Made by a program: the position numbers and the translations under genes. Shown one piece after another: positions 9,240 to 19,468 of a stretch of 42,479 bases of DNA. The stretch spans positions 1 through 42,479 of the forward strand of contig JABGWU010000050.1 of NCBI GenBank assembly GCA_018645475.1. The letters run 5' to 3'. This DNA comes from Opitutia bacterium (GTDB lineage Bacteria > Verrucomicrobiota > Verrucomicrobiia > Opitutales > Seribacteraceae). Positions within the stretch are counted from its first letter, which is position 1. The number at the start of each line of letters is the position of its first letter. The notes below the pieces were generated by a model that was given only the letters and a program-made list of their open reading frames with translations, made no database searches and was not told the DNA's origin.

Positions 9240-9295
9240 TGATTGCGAATAGCATTGGCTCAACTGTTTCAAAGAAACTGAAAGTAAAATATGAA

Positions 9296-9451
9296 CTAGC
9301 GAAATCTGCGTGGAACAGAAGCTGACAAACTAGCTCTTCCTTTGCGACGGCGATTTCTTAATACTTTACGACCAGCACTTGTTTGATTGCGTTTACGAAA
9401 ACCAAATTTACGAGCTCTCCGTAATTTGGATGGATTATAGGTAGGTTTCAT
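9296..9451 (-). CDS. rpmH: 50S ribosomal protein L34
   Basis: This 51-residue gene falls below common ORF cut-offs. Translation from the ATG at 9449-9451 gives [20 protein letters not shown] and continues with [11 protein letters not shown] and RNRRRKGRA, ending in a TAG at 9296-9298. The pattern is the standard L34 sequence, with a slightly extended C-terminus ([11 protein letters not shown]). It is the first gene of the conserved rpmH-rnpA-yidC order, 56 bases before rnpA. Upstream is AT-rich with no Shine-Dalgarno motif. Confidence 0.97.
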   Translation of the reverse strand: MKPTYNPSKLRRARKFGFRKRNQTSAGRKVLRNRRRKGRASLSASVPRRFR

Positions 9452-9565
9452 TAGAAAAAATCTCTACACTAGAGTAGTGGCTACCAAAGTCAAACCTTCA
9501 CAATTATTAGTTATCAATCATTTGAACTTGCGAAATCTAAAATTTACGCCATCATGTCTTTCGTT

Positions 9566-9642
<77 letters not shown>

Positions 9643-9653
9643 TTTATTATGAA

Positions 9654-9691
9654 TTTGTCTGTCTCTGAAAGGCAACTATATACTATAAATG
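9654..9691 (+). promoter_or_regulatory. Possible promoter giving a leaderless uvrA transcript
   Basis: TTGTCT at 9655-9660 and TATACT at 9679-9684 are spaced by 18 bases and resemble sigma-70 boxes (4/6 and 5/6). A start about seven bases after the -10 box would fall at or next to the uvrA ATG (9689), giving an mRNA with almost no leader. No Shine-Dalgarno motif is present. This is inference from motif match only; read-through from the tRNA is the alternative. Confidence 0.3.
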
Positions 9692-12600
9692 GAAAACTGT
9701 GATTCCCCAATTCAGGTTATTGGAGCAAATGAAAATAACCTAAAAAACATAAATTTAGAATTATCCCCTGGGCAGCTAATTGTATTTACTGGATTAAGCG
9801 GTGCTGGAAAGTCCACATTATTATTCGATGTTCTACATGCCGAAGGTCAGAGAAAGTATGTAGAAACATTTAGCCCTTATGTCAGACAATTTCTTGAAAC
9901 ACTACAACGACCGAATGTGGATGAAATTAGAAATATTAGGCCATCGATCGCTGTAGAGCAAAAAAATACTGTTCGTAATTCTAGGTCAACGGTTGGTACG
10001 ATGACTGAACTTTGCGATTATTTTAAAGTTTGGTTCTCCCAAGTAGCTTGTTTTTTTGATCCTGAATCAGGAGAAGAACTACATTATGAAACAAGCGAAT
10101 CACTCGCCAGCAAAAGGATCAAAAGAAAAGAAAATGATATTTTTGGATTTATTGCCAAAAAACCTGAAACCCTGGATTCGAATGATTTTCTAGCTTTTTT
10201 AATACAAGCGGGACACGCTCGTGGTCTGTATCAAAAAAAATATCTTCACCTCGAGAAACTTATTCATTCAGGCTGGAACGAAAATGAGATATTTGTGGTG
10301 GTAGATCGTATTACATCAAAAAAAGAAAATAAATCTCGAGTAACTGAAGCCATTTCGTTAGCGATCAAACACGGTCATGGAATTGGTGAAATTCGTGATG
10401 ATAAGGGAAAACTGTCCAGTTTACTTTATGAAGGTTTGCGATCACCTTCTAATGGTCTTCAATTTTCAACTGCGACTCCATCGGCATTTTCATTTAATTC
10501 GCCTATTGGTGCATGCCCTAAGTGTAAAGGTTTTGGACGAATCATTGAAATAAATCCTAGCCTCGTTATCCCCGACCCAAAACTCAGCATTAAAGAAGGG
10601 GCTATAAAGGCTTTCTCGGGAAAAGTTTACGGACATTGCCAATCTGAGCTAATTGAAGCATGCAAACTAAATAGAATTTCGATTGATACATCATGGCAAA
10701 AATTGACGAAAAAGGAGAGGTATCTTATTTGGCATGGCGATCCAGAATATCAAGAAGGCAACCAAAAATGGTATGGTATTCTCTCTTTTTTTGACTGGGT
10801 TGAGAAAAAAACTTTTAAGATGCATGTCCGAGTTTTTCTTTCTAAATATCGTGGATATTCGGAGTGTCCTGAATGTAAGGGTGATCGATTAAAATCGGAA
10901 TCGTTATATTGGAAATGGAACTCATTTACATTACCTGAACTTTACCGCCTGCCAATTGATGAATTACATGCATTAGTTTCAAATTACGAAATAGCCGGTG
11001 ATCCAAAATTAGACCTAGCAATTGAAAGTATAAAAGCAAGATTATCTTACCTACAAGATGTCGGCCTAGGATATCTAAGCTTGGATCGATCTGCCAAAAG
11101 TTTAAGCGGTGGAGAAACTCAGCGAGTTAATTTAACTGCATGCCTAGGAACCTCATTAACAGACACGCTATTTGCTTTAGATGAACCGACCATCGGATTA
11201 CATGGATGTGACATTAATAAACTTACATCAATACTTAGGGCACTTGCGGACGCAGGAAATTGTGTTTGTGTCGTTGAACATGACGAACAAATAATCAAAG
11301 CAGCAGATAAAGTTTTTGAAATTGGACCCAAACCTGGTGTTGATGGGGGCAGAATATCTTTTGAGGGAACGGTAAAGCAACTATGTCGATCTTCGAAATC
11401 AACAACAGGAAGGTGGCTCTCAAGAAATTTCATACCTGACTATTTAACAAAACCGAAAAGAAAGGTTTTTAAAAAAAATGATTTCTTACAAATAAAAAAT
11501 GCATCATGTCATAACATTGATAATTTATCTGCAACAATACCTTTGTCTAAGTTAGTTTGTATTGCAGGAGTTTCAGGATCTGGGAAATCTACACTTGTTT
11601 ACAACATTATTTATTCTGGTCTGACCAATCCGGGGAAAGGAATGAATGTGCATTCTGATATCGACTTCGAAGATGTTGTACTAATAGATCAAAGTTCCGT
11701 TGTTCGTTCGCCAAGGTCGAACCCAGCACTCTATTCAGATGCTTGGAGCCCAATCAGGGAGGCTTTTGGAAGAACAGAATCTGCAAAACATCTCGGTTTT
11801 TCAGCAAGCGACTTTTCATTTAATTCAGGTAGTGGAAGATGTGCAGTTTGTAATGGACTCGGTTACGAGATTGTTGAAATGCAATTTCTCTCTGACATCA
11901 AGATTCCTTGTGACCATTGTAATGGTAAGAGATTCAAGAATGAAATTCTTTCAGTACATTATGATGGATTAAATATTTTAGATGTACTGAACCTAACGAT
12001 AGATGAAGCTATTATTCGTTTTAAGCAATTTCCTAAAACAAATAAAAAACTTAGCTCTTTAAAACAGGTTGGTCTTGGATATTTAACATTAGGCCAACCT
12101 TTAAATACGCTTTCCGGGGGTGAATCGCAGAGATTAAAATTAGTCAAATATATGACAACTCTCAAAAAGGGCTTTTCCCCCTCTCTGCTTGTAATAGATG
12201 AACCTACGACTGGATTACATCTTGAGGATGTAAATCAATTGATGGATAGCCTTCAAAGCATTGTTGATACAGGTCACAGCCTTTTAATTGTGGAACATCA
12301 CCCTCATGTTCTCGCACAGGCAGACTGGATTATTGAAATGGGGCCTCATTCTGGTAAAAAAGGAGGAGAGTTAGTTGCCTCCGGACCACCACATAAAATT
12401 GCACAACTTAAGACACAAACTGGGACAATTCTAAATAATAAAAGTAATACCGAAATTGAAAAGAAGGATATAAGAAAAAAAGGTAATCAAAAAACAAATA
12501 ATAAACTCGATATTAAGGGGGCTCGCGAAAATAACTTACAAAACATTTCAATTAAGGTTCCTAAAAACCAATTTGTTGTTGTAACAGGTCCCTCTGGCTC

Positions 12601-15118
12601 AGGTAAGTCATCACTCGCATTTGATGTTGTGTTTGCTGAAGGGCAAAGAAGGTTTATGGAATCCATGTCGTCATATGCCCGACAATTTGTTGAACAAATT
12701 GGAAAGCCTTCGGTAGACCGAATATCGGGAATATCTCCAACGGTTGCTATTGAACAAAGAGCCACACGAGGAACAAAAAAATCAACGGTTGGCTCAATAA
12801 CAGAAGTTGCTCAGCATCTCCGACTTCTGTACGCACGAGCTGGGACTCAATTAAGCGTTAAAAATGGAAGACCATTGTCAATTTCTACAGAAGGCGAGAT
12901 TTCAAAGCAAATTGAGAAATTGTTGTTAAAAGCAAGGCCCACAAAACAAAATCCACTTCTACTACTTGCGCCCATAGTATCTAATAGAAAAGGACACCAT
13001 AAACCTGTCGTTAATTGGATAAGAGAAAAGGGATATAATATGGTTAGGTGTGATGGAAAAATTTTCGATACTCAAGGCTTTAAGGGGTTGGACAGGTACC
13101 GTTTACATGATATTGAAGTACTTTTAGAAAGTTGGACAGAAATTCCTAGCAAAGAAAAACTTAAGCAGTGTATTAAAATTTCTCTACAACTTGGTAATGG
13201 AAGATGTTTAATCGCATCGAAAGATGAAAAAACGAGCAGTTGGTATTCAACATCAAGAGTTGATTCTTCGAATGGAGAATCATACCCGAAATTAGAACCT
13301 AGTTTACTGTCATGGAACTCCTCAAGGGGGTGGTGTTCATTTTGTAGAGGATATGGAAAAATTTATCAATGGATGAAGGATGATTTACCTGCAACGGGAA
13401 AATGGTGGCAGATGGAAGATGGTGAATCCTGTTCAGCATGCAATGGAGAGAGGCTAAATCCAATAAGTAGAAATGTAGTTTTATATAGTAATACATATCA
13501 ACAACTATCTATGCCCCAATTATTGAAAAAATCACCCGATCTAATTATTTCTTTCCTTAAAGAAATAAAATTAGAAAAGCGACTCAACTCTGTGGCGAGT
13601 GCAATTATTCCAGAAATTATTGAAAGGCTTCAATTCATGAAGAAAGTTGGGCTTGAATACCTATCTTTGGATCGCGAAACATCTTCTCTGTCTGGTGGTG
13701 AAGCACAAAGAATAAGGCTAGCTGGACAATTAGGATCAAATCTTTCGGGAGTCCTGTATGTGCTTGATGAACCATCAATTGGTCTTCACCCCAAAGATAA
13801 TCAAAAATTACTAACTTCACTCAGGGACTTACAAAGAAAAGGGAATTCCTTGTTGGTAGTTGAACATGACCCAGAAACAATTTTACAGGCAGACTACCTT
13901 GTCGATATAGGACCACATGCTGGAAGCAAGGGGGGCAGAGTAGTAGGATCAGGAAAACCAATTGAAGTTCATAAAATTAAGGGATCTTCCACGGCAACAT
14001 ATATGCGAGAAGGAATCGTACATCCAATACTTGGGAAATGGAGGAAAGTACCACCTAAAAAAAAGAGTACAAAAAATTCAGATTGGATAGGGTTGAAAAA
14101 AATAAACTTCAGGAATCTTAAAAATATCAACATCGATATTCCACTGGGTTGTTTATCGGTATGTTGCGGAGTTTCTGGGTCCGGAAAATCAAGTTTGGTA
14201 AGAGGGTTTATTCATAAAGCAATTAAAGAAGCTATAAAAGAAAAAACGGATACTTTAAAATTAGCTAATGGCACAATATTAAATGGTAATATTTTCAATA
14301 AGTCTATTGAAGTAACCCAAAGTCCAATAGGAAAAACTCCTCGTTCTACTCCAGTTACCTATCTAGGTATTTGGGATAAAATTAGGACAATGATATCTAC
14401 TCTTCCAGAAGCCAAGGCTAAAGGTTTTTCTCCAAGCCATTTCTCGTTTAATGTTAAAGGAGGAAGATGTGAGGTGTGCAAAGGTGCGGGGCGAATAAAA
14501 GTAGAAATGAATTTTTTACCAAATTCATATGTTACCTGTTCAGAATGCAACGGTTTTAGGTACCGCGAAGAAATACTCGGACTGCAATGGAAAGGCAAAA
14601 ATATTGCTGAAATTCTTAATCTAACTTTTGAAGAAGCCGCAGATTTTTTCAAATTTGACCACTTCCTTTCCGAAACATTTTCGATCATGGTTGAAACTGG
14701 TCTTGGTTATATAAAATTAGGTCAAATTTCACCAACCCTTTCTGGAGGTGAGGCACAAAGATTAAAATTAGCTGCCGAATTAGCTCTCGGTATCGATAAA
14801 CAGAAGCATCGAAAACTACAAAAATTTAAACCAACGCTTTACATCTTGGAGGAACCCACAATAGGTCTACATACAGCAGATTGTAAGAAATTAATTCTTT
14901 TGATACAGCGTTTAGTAAACGAGGGAAATACTGTTATCGTCATTGAGCATGATTCCGACATTATAGCCGAAGCAGACTATCTATTTGAGCTCGGGCCTAA
15001 AGGTGGAGAAGAAGGGGGCAAAATAATATTTAAAGGAACAATCTCACAAATTTTATCGAATAAAAGAAGCTTAACGGGTCCTTTTATTAAAAAAGTTTTA
15101 CCTAGGGAATTAAAGTAA
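9689..15118 (+). CDS. uvrA: Tandem-duplicated excinuclease ABC subunit A (double-length UvrA)
   Basis: The 1809-residue protein holds two UvrA copies end to end (about 1-945 and 960-1809), about twice the usual 940. Four Walker A motifs start near residues 35, 627, 967 and 1494 ([32 protein letters not shown]). Each is matched by an LSGGE(T/S/A)QR signature and a Walker B. CxxC zinc knuckles are present, with the C-terminal finger complete in both halves (CAVC/CDHC and CEVC/CSEC). UvrA dimers find bulky DNA lesions and load UvrB in nucleotide excision repair; here the dimer may be one chain. Chlamydiae carry a similar-length UvrA. Oddities: the fourth Walker B reads LEEPT (Asp to Glu at about 1721), and the first zinc module in each half lacks one CxxC pair. 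The 3' end overlaps convergent tyrS by 17 bases. Confidence 0.96.
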   Translation: MENCDSPIQVIGANENNLKNINLELSPGQLIVFTGLSGAGKSTLLFDVLHAEGQRKYVETFSPYVRQFLETLQRPNVDEIRNIRPSIAVEQKNTVRNSRSTVGTMTELCDYFKVWFSQVACFFDPESGEELHYETSESLASKRIKRKENDIFGFIAKKPETLDSNDFLAFLIQAGHARGLYQKKYLHLEKLIHSGWNENEIFVVVDRITSKKENKSRVTEAISLAIKHGHGIGEIRDDKGKLSSLLYEGLRSPSNGLQFSTATPSAFSFNSPIGACPKCKGFGRIIEINPSLVIPDPKLSIKEGAIKAFSGKVYGHCQSELIEACKLNRISIDTSWQKLTKKERYLIWHGDPEYQEGNQKWYGILSFFDWVEKKTFKMHVRVFLSKYRGYSECPECKGDRLKSESLYWKWNSFTLPELYRLPIDELHALVSNYEIAGDPKLDLAIESIKARLSYLQDVGLGYLSLDRSAKSLSGGETQRVNLTACLGTSLTDTLFALDEPTIGLHGCDINKLTSILRALADAGNCVCVVEHDEQIIKAADKVFEIGPKPGVDGGRISFEGTVKQLCRSSKSTTGRWLSRNFIPDYLTKPKRKVFKKNDFLQIKNASCHNIDNLSATIPLSKLVCIAGVSGSGKSTLVYNIIYSGLTNPGKGMNVHSDIDFEDVVLIDQSSVVRSPRSNPALYSDAWSPIREAFGRTESAKHLGFSASDFSFNSGSGRCAVCNGLGYEIVEMQFLSDIKIPCDHCNGKRFKNEILSVHYDGLNILDVLNLTIDEAIIRFKQFPKTNKKLSSLKQVGLGYLTLGQPLNTLSGGESQRLKLVKYMTTLKKGFSPSLLVIDEPTTGLHLEDVNQLMDSLQSIVDTGHSLLIVEHHPHVLAQADWIIEMGPHSGKKGGELVASGPPHKIAQLKTQTGTILNNKSNTEIEKKDIRKKGNQKTNNKLDIKGARENNLQNISIKVPKNQFVVVTGPSGSGKSSLAFDVVFAEGQRRFMESMSSYARQFVEQIGKPSVDRISGISPTVAIEQRATRGTKKSTVGSITEVAQHLRLLYARAGTQLSVKNGRPLSISTEGEISKQIEKLLLKARPTKQNPLLLLAPIVSNRKGHHKPVVNWIREKGYNMVRCDGKIFDTQGFKGLDRYRLHDIEVLLESWTEIPSKEKLKQCIKISLQLGNGRCLIASKDEKTSSWYSTSRVDSSNGESYPKLEPSLLSWNSSRGWCSFCRGYGKIYQWMKDDLPATGKWWQMEDGESCSACNGERLNPISRNVVLYSNTYQQLSMPQLLKKSPDLIISFLKEIKLEKRLNSVASAIIPEIIERLQFMKKVGLEYLSLDRETSSLSGGEAQRIRLAGQLGSNLSGVLYVLDEPSIGLHPKDNQKLLTSLRDLQRKGNSLLVVEHDPETILQADYLVDIGPHAGSKGGRVVGSGKPIEVHKIKGSSTATYMREGIVHPILGKWRKVPPKKKSTKNSDWIGLKKINFRNLKNINIDIPLGCLSVCCGVSGSGKSSLVRGFIHKAIKEAIKEKTDTLKLANGTILNGNIFNKSIEVTQSPIGKTPRSTPVTYLGIWDKIRTMISTLPEAKAKGFSPSHFSFNVKGGRCEVCKGAGRIKVEMNFLPNSYVTCSECNGFRYREEILGLQWKGKNIAEILNLTFEEAADFFKFDHFLSETFSIMVETGLGYIKLGQISPTLSGGEAQRLKLAAELALGIDKQKHRKLQKFKPTLYILEEPTIGLHTADCKKLILLIQRLVNEGNTVIVIEHDSDIIAEADYLFELGPKGGEEGGKIIFKGTISQILSNKRSLTGPFIKKVLPRELK

Positions 15119-16286
15119 AGAAGATCTTTTTACCCGCCTTAACAACAATACCTTTACTATTCTCGTGCAACTCAATTAATTCCTCTGGCTTAATTACTTT
15201 TTGACCATCTATTTTTATAGCACCCTGTTCAATTAGTCTACGAATCTGCCCTTTCGAATCAAAAATTTCGGTATTATTGAGAGTATTTAATATATTAGTT
15301 ATTTCTCCATCCGGAATAATTTGACTTAGAGAAAATGTCTCCATCTCATCAGGGTTCTCTTTTTGTGTAAATACATTGGAAAAAGAAATTTTTTCTTTTT
15401 CTCCTATTTTAGTTCCGTAAAATAAACTCGTTAGCTCCCTAGATAAATTTTTCTTCATTTCCATGGGGTGCTTCTGTTTTAAAATTTTGATGGATTCGTC
15501 ACTTTCGAGAAGCAATAATTTATAGTAATTCCACATAGTCTCGTCAGAAATAGACATAGTTTTACCAAAAATATCTCTAGCACTATCGTTAAATGCTATG
15601 TAATTATCTAAGCTCTTAGACATTTTCTTTGTCCCATCTAAACCGACCAGTAATGGCATTGTCAAAACAGCTTGTGACTGCAAACCTTCATCCTTTTGTA
15701 GAGCTCTACCCACTAGCATATTGAAAAGTTGATCAGAGCCACCAATTTCAACATCAGACTCGAGAACAATGGAATCATATCCCTGAATCAAAGGATACAT
15801 AAACTCTACCATCGAAATAGGTTGGTTACTTTTAAAACGTTTTTCAAAATCATCTCTTTCTAACATTCTAGCTACTGTCATTTTTCTTGATAAAGAAAGC
15901 GAATCGGCAAAAGACATTTTACTAAACCATTCGCTATTTCTTCGAACCACAGTTTTTGTACGATCAATTATTCTGAACGCCTGATCGAGATATGTTTTAG
16001 CATTCTCATTTACCTCCGCTTCAGTCAATTCAGGTCTTAAGTCAGATCGACCACTCGGATCTCCGATTCGTGCTGTGTAGTCTCCAATCAACAAAATTGC
16101 CTCATGCCCCGCTTCCTGGAATTGCTTTAATTTGTTAAGTACGACCAAATGCCCAAAGGTTAAATCTGGCCTAGTTGGGTCGACTCCAAACTTTATTTTT
16201 AGCTTCTTACCCTGTGATATTTTATTAACTAATTCTTCTTCACCAATAATAATTTCGGTGTTCGACAACAATTCGGATTTACTCAT
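15102..16286 (-). CDS. tyrS: Tyrosyl-tRNA synthetase
   Basis: The 394-residue class I aminoacyl-tRNA synthetase has the HIGH-equivalent TFGH at residues 43-46 and KMSKS at 221-225. The Rossmann-fold segment GVDPTRPDLTFGHLVVL and the tyrosine-site region GGSDQLFNMLVGR are also clear. A C-terminal S4-like RNA-binding segment follows (IRRLIEQGAIKIDGQKV). It charges tRNA-Tyr in the cytosol. Its last 17 bases overlap the end of uvrA on the other strand, so the two transcripts are antisense there. The ATG is preceded by an A-rich leader and no Shine-Dalgarno motif. Confidence 0.96.
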   Translation of the reverse strand: MSKSELLSNTEIIIGEEELVNKISQGKKLKIKFGVDPTRPDLTFGHLVVLNKLKQFQEAGHEAILLIGDYTARIGDPSGRSDLRPELTEAEVNENAKTYLDQAFRIIDRTKTVVRRNSEWFSKMSFADSLSLSRKMTVARMLERDDFEKRFKSNQPISMVEFMYPLIQGYDSIVLESDVEIGGSDQLFNMLVGRALQKDEGLQSQAVLTMPLLVGLDGTKKMSKSLDNYIAFNDSARDIFGKTMSISDETMWNYYKLLLLESDESIKILKQKHPMEMKKNLSRELTSLFYGTKIGEKEKISFSNVFTQKENPDEMETFSLSQIIPDGEITNILNTLNNTEIFDSKGQIRRLIEQGAIKIDGQKVIKPEELIELHENSKGIVVKAGKKIFFTLIP

Positions 16287-16444
16287 TTTTTAATTAGAAT
16301 GAATCATCTTATAACGAAAATAAAAACATTCTTCGAGCGTAGAATTCTAATTCTTTTTATCTAACCGCTAATTCCGCTTGCTTTCGGTGTATAGTCCGTT
16401 ACCTAATTTATAGTTGAACAAACCACAAAATAACAATTGTTGAC

Positions 16445-16912
16445 ATGACATTAACCGTAGGCACACCCGCACCAGATTTCTCCCTAAAAACAAAAACGCC
16501 CGAAGGTCTATCAGACATAACGCTCAGTTCCTTTAAAGGAGAATCATCAGTCGTATTACTTTTCTTTCCTTTCGCCTTTACTGGTGTTTGTACCGAGGAA
16601 ACCTGCTCAATACGAGATGACATCTCTTCTTACAATAACCTTAATGCAAAAGTTTTGGGAATAAGCGTAGACAGTCCATTTGCTCAAGAGGCTATGGCTT
16701 TAAAAGAAAATCTTAATTTCCCTTTACTTAGTGATTTCAACAAAGATGTATCAACTGAATATGGTGTTTTGTATGAGGATTTTATTGGCTTTAAGGGCGT
16801 TTCCAAAAGATCTGCTTTCGTAATCTCAAAAAGTGGTGAAATTTTATATGCTTGGTCATCTGAAGATCCTAAAAATTTACCTGACTTTAACGCGATTAAA
16901 GAAGTCTTATAA
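16445..16912 (+). CDS. Peroxiredoxin (AhpC/TSA superfamily, AhpE-like)
   Basis: The 155-residue thioredoxin-fold protein has the peroxidatic motif FPFAFTGVCTEETC. Cys49 is the likely peroxidatic residue and Cys54 a possible resolving partner. The short C-terminus (NLPDFNAIKEVL) and the FAFTGVCTEE context resemble AhpE/Bcp-like one-domain enzymes rather than typical 2-Cys AhpC. It would reduce hydrogen peroxide or organic hydroperoxides in the cytosol. It is divergent from tyrS (158 bases apart) and precedes the STAS gene by 88 bases, with a small inverted repeat between them. Confidence 0.9.
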   Translation: MTLTVGTPAPDFSLKTKTPEGLSDITLSSFKGESSVVLLFFPFAFTGVCTEETCSIRDDISSYNNLNAKVLGISVDSPFAQEAMALKENLNFPLLSDFNKDVSTEYGVLYEDFIGFKGVSKRSAFVISKSGEILYAWSSEDPKNLPDFNAIKEVL

Positions 16913-16951
16913 CTTTTTATTTTCTATTTTGCGAAAGAACACATACCATTT

Positions 16952-16974
16952 GTTATCTTACCTACAAAGATAAC
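16952..16974 (+). terminator. AT-rich hairpin after the peroxiredoxin gene
   Basis: The arms GTTATCTT (16952-16959) and AAGATAAC (16967-16974) are perfectly complementary around a 7-base loop. The hairpin lies 39 bases after the stop codon and 26 bases before the STAS gene. The stem has only two G-C pairs and no clear T-run follows, so it may be a weak terminator or an operator for the STAS gene. Confidence 0.35.
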
Positions 16975-17000
16975 TTAGTTTCAAACTCCGACATAGCAGC

Positions 17001-17501
17001 GTGAACAAAGAATCGATATATAAAGTTTGCGCCAGAAATGACAAAGTTTATGTCAAAATTAAAGACAAAGCTTCGTACATAAATTGTGCTCCTTTAAAAT
17101 CCTTTTTATATGAAATGTTCGACGAAGGAAATAGATTGTTTGTGATCGATTTTCAAAATTGCTCAAGCATGGATAGTACATTTTTGGGAATTTTAGTTGG
17201 ACTCGCTCTGCAATTAAGAAAGTCTCATGATGGTGGAGACCTCACTCTTCTCAATTTAATTGGAAGAAACCTAGAAACCGTTAAAAACCTAGGTATACAT
17301 AAAATTGCAACTGTAAGTTCAGAAGTTGTATCTAATTCAGACGAATTAGAAGGGCTCAAAGTGAAATTAAAGAGCGACAAAGCACACCCTGAACTAATTT
17401 ACAATGCTCATAGAAATTTACTAGATCTAAATGAAAAAAACTCAAAAATTTTTAAGGATGTAGTCAATTTTCTAGAGCAAAAAGTTGAGGATTCTGCTTA
17501 G
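17001..17501 (+). CDS. STAS-domain protein (anti-sigma factor antagonist-like)
   Basis: The 166-residue protein starts at GTG. Residues about 10-110 form a STAS fold with the regulatory-serine site MDSTFLGILVGL (Ser59 the likely phosphorylation site), as in SpoIIAA/RsbV. The C-terminal 50 residues are an extra helical region (AHPELIYNAHRNLLDLNEK). In partner-switching pathways the unphosphorylated STAS protein binds an anti-sigma kinase and frees the sigma factor. The phosphatase that would dephosphorylate it is encoded 15 bases downstream. No kinase or sigma gene lies nearby. Confidence 0.87.
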   Translation: MNKESIYKVCARNDKVYVKIKDKASYINCAPLKSFLYEMFDEGNRLFVIDFQNCSSMDSTFLGILVGLALQLRKSHDGGDLTLLNLIGRNLETVKNLGIHKIATVSSEVVSNSDELEGLKVKLKSDKAHPELIYNAHRNLLDLNEKNSKIFKDVVNFLEQKVEDSA

Positions 17502-17516
17502 CAATCTAATTTCCAC

Positions 17517-18959
17517 ATGAATTCATTTTTATATTTTCTTGCAGGATTATTCCTTGGAATATTTGCATGGAATTATACAAGAAAAAAAGCAAAAGCAGAA
17601 AAGTCTCTACTTCAAGATCAAAAGATTCGCCTCCAGCAGGAAAAAGAGATTGTCGTTAATTTCATGCATAATCTAGCCGTTGCAATTGGAGAAGGTGTGG
17701 AGAGAAAAGATCTTTATCAAAGAATTGCTCATACAGCGGTAATGACCACGGGTGCACTTAGTGCATGCGTATATGAAAAATTAACAAATGGAAAACTTCA
17801 AAGTATAGCAGCCGAAGGACTGTTTCCGCCACAGCGGAAATTAAAGTCTTCACCCGATGATGCTAGTTCCACAAGGGCTCGTTTTTTAGAAAAAATTTTA
17901 GCTTCAGAAGTATTAGAAGATGGGGAAGGTATAATTGGTGAAGTAGCCAAGACAGGAAAAGCTGTTTATGTACCGCAGGCAAATATTGATCCGAGGGTTA
18001 TTAAACATGATGATCCATCGCTAATTCTGCGATCACTCATCTATTCTCCCTTAGTACATGACGATCAAATTTTAGGAGTCCTTGTTGTTGCGAATCCTAC
18101 CAATGGCATGCCTTTCAGCGAAACTGACCTGTCACTAGTCAACTCATTAGCAGAGCAGGCAGCTCTTGCCATCAAAAATTCTGATGCGATGAATTTAAGA
18201 GTTGAAAAAACAAGAATGGACTCCGACTTGACTTTAGCCAGAGATGTCCAGGAATTATTCTTAGCCAAAGAATCACCAGATTTCAAAGGCTTGGAAATTG
18301 ACACACAATATGTTCCCTCTTCACAGGTTAGCGGTGACTTTTATGATTTTTATAAATTATCGGCCACTAAATTCGCAGTATCTGTTGCAGATGTATCCGG
18401 AAAAGGAGTACCCGCCTCACTCCTTATGGCTCTCTGCCAGACAAATCTAAGACATTATGTTAAAAAATCTAAAACTCCGCGAGAAATCTTAATTCAACTT
18501 AATCAAGATCTAGAAGAACGAATCCGAGAAGATATGTTCATAACACTTGTTCTCGCGATTATTGACACAAATGCTAATACTATAACTTATACCCGGGCAG
18601 GACATGAACCGGCACTCTTGGGGAGGACGAATGAAGAGGAATTAAAAGTTGATAAACTTCATGGCAGTGGAATGGCACTTGGCATGGTTCCATCTGATCT
18701 ATTCGAAGAAGTTATTGAAGACCAAACATGTTCATTTAATAAAGGGGATATGCTTGTCCTTTACACAGATGGTGTTACAGAATCACAAAACCAATCGAAA
18801 GAAGAATTTGGATTAAATAGACTGTGCGAGAAGCTTAAAGGTGCAAAAGAGAAAAGTCCGCTTTCTTTTAATTCTTCTCTCATGAAAAGCTTGGAAGAAT
18901 TCTCTTCAATATCCAGCGATAGAGATGATTTAACTTTATTAACCGTAAAAAGGATTTAG
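17517..18959 (+). CDS. Membrane-anchored GAF-SpoIIE (PP2C-type) phosphatase, RsbU-like
   Basis: The 480-residue protein has one N-terminal membrane segment (FLYFLAGLFLGIFAW) and a short coiled coil (about 22-50). A GAF sensor domain follows (about 55-230, including LIYSPLVHDDQILGVLVVAN), then a SpoIIE/PP2C catalytic domain (about 255-480). Metal-binding motifs are visible: SGDFYDFY (Asp274), VSVADVSGKGVPASLLMA, LYTDGVTES and the terminal DRDDLTLLTV. It should dephosphorylate a Ser/Thr-phosphorylated STAS protein, most simply the adjacent one, in response to a signal bound by the GAF domain. Substrate and ligand are inferred from context. Confidence 0.92.
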   Translation: MNSFLYFLAGLFLGIFAWNYTRKKAKAEKSLLQDQKIRLQQEKEIVVNFMHNLAVAIGEGVERKDLYQRIAHTAVMTTGALSACVYEKLTNGKLQSIAAEGLFPPQRKLKSSPDDASSTRARFLEKILASEVLEDGEGIIGEVAKTGKAVYVPQANIDPRVIKHDDPSLILRSLIYSPLVHDDQILGVLVVANPTNGMPFSETDLSLVNSLAEQAALAIKNSDAMNLRVEKTRMDSDLTLARDVQELFLAKESPDFKGLEIDTQYVPSSQVSGDFYDFYKLSATKFAVSVADVSGKGVPASLLMALCQTNLRHYVKKSKTPREILIQLNQDLEERIREDMFITLVLAIIDTNANTITYTRAGHEPALLGRTNEEELKVDKLHGSGMALGMVPSDLFEEVIEDQTCSFNKGDMLVLYTDGVTESQNQSKEEFGLNRLCEKLKGAKEKSPLSFNSSLMKSLEEFSSISSDRDDLTLLTVKRI

Positions 18960-18966
18960 CGAAAAC

Positions 18967-19428
18967 CTATTCTATACGCCCTTCATCAAATTCAATAACA
19001 TCTGCAAAAGAGCGTAAATCTGAACGTTTTTCTGCCCCAAGGGCAGATTTTACTTCTTCTAATTTTTCGAATGCCATGTCAGACATTCCCATTTGCACAA
19101 CTTTTCGATTCCAAACATGTGCATTAAGCTCTGCGGGAAAAAGCTCTTTCAATTGACCATCTAACTCCTGCTCCGAGACCGCATTTTTAACACATTCAAT
19201 CACATCTTGTGGATTAATTTCCAAGTGAAGGCATAAAAAACCATCAAAACCTTTAGTGAAATTACGTTGATAACTCTTCGGCAATTCATTTTTCAAATAT
19301 TTTCGAATTTTTGCAATGAAACGTGGAAGATGTAACAACCCAAGTGGATGAGGTTGATACGGAGATGGCAAGTCACGAAGAATTGCACCTGTGGGTCCTT
19401 CTTGGATTGTGTTGTCGATGTTTGTCAA
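18967..19428 (-). CDS. DUF5069 domain protein
   Basis: The protein is about 153 residues from a TTG at 19428. The core SPYQPHPLGLLHLPRFIAKIRKYLKNELP, NFTKGFDGFLCLHL and HVWNRKVVQMGMSD match DUF5069, a small family common in Verrucomicrobiota and relatives with no established biochemical role. No signal peptide or membrane segment is visible in the core. The start is uncertain: in-frame ATGs at 19470 and 19488 add residues unlike the family and would overlap the divergent ABC exporter start at 19469. The gene is convergent with the SpoIIE phosphatase gene (7 bases between the stops). Confidence 0.7.
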   Translation of the reverse strand: MTNIDNTIQEGPTGAILRDLPSPYQPHPLGLLHLPRFIAKIRKYLKNELPKSYQRNFTKGFDGFLCLHLEINPQDVIECVKNAVSEQELDGQLKELFPAELNAHVWNRKVVQMGMSDMAFEKLEEVKSALGAEKRSDLRSFADVIEFDEGRIE

Positions 19429-19468
19429 AATGAAGAAAAAGGGTTTGTCTATCTCTTCAATACCAAAC

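Noticed and set aside
9240-9272. TTG start for rnpA
   Set aside because: The ATG at 9239 gives the usual MRLRK start of the family.
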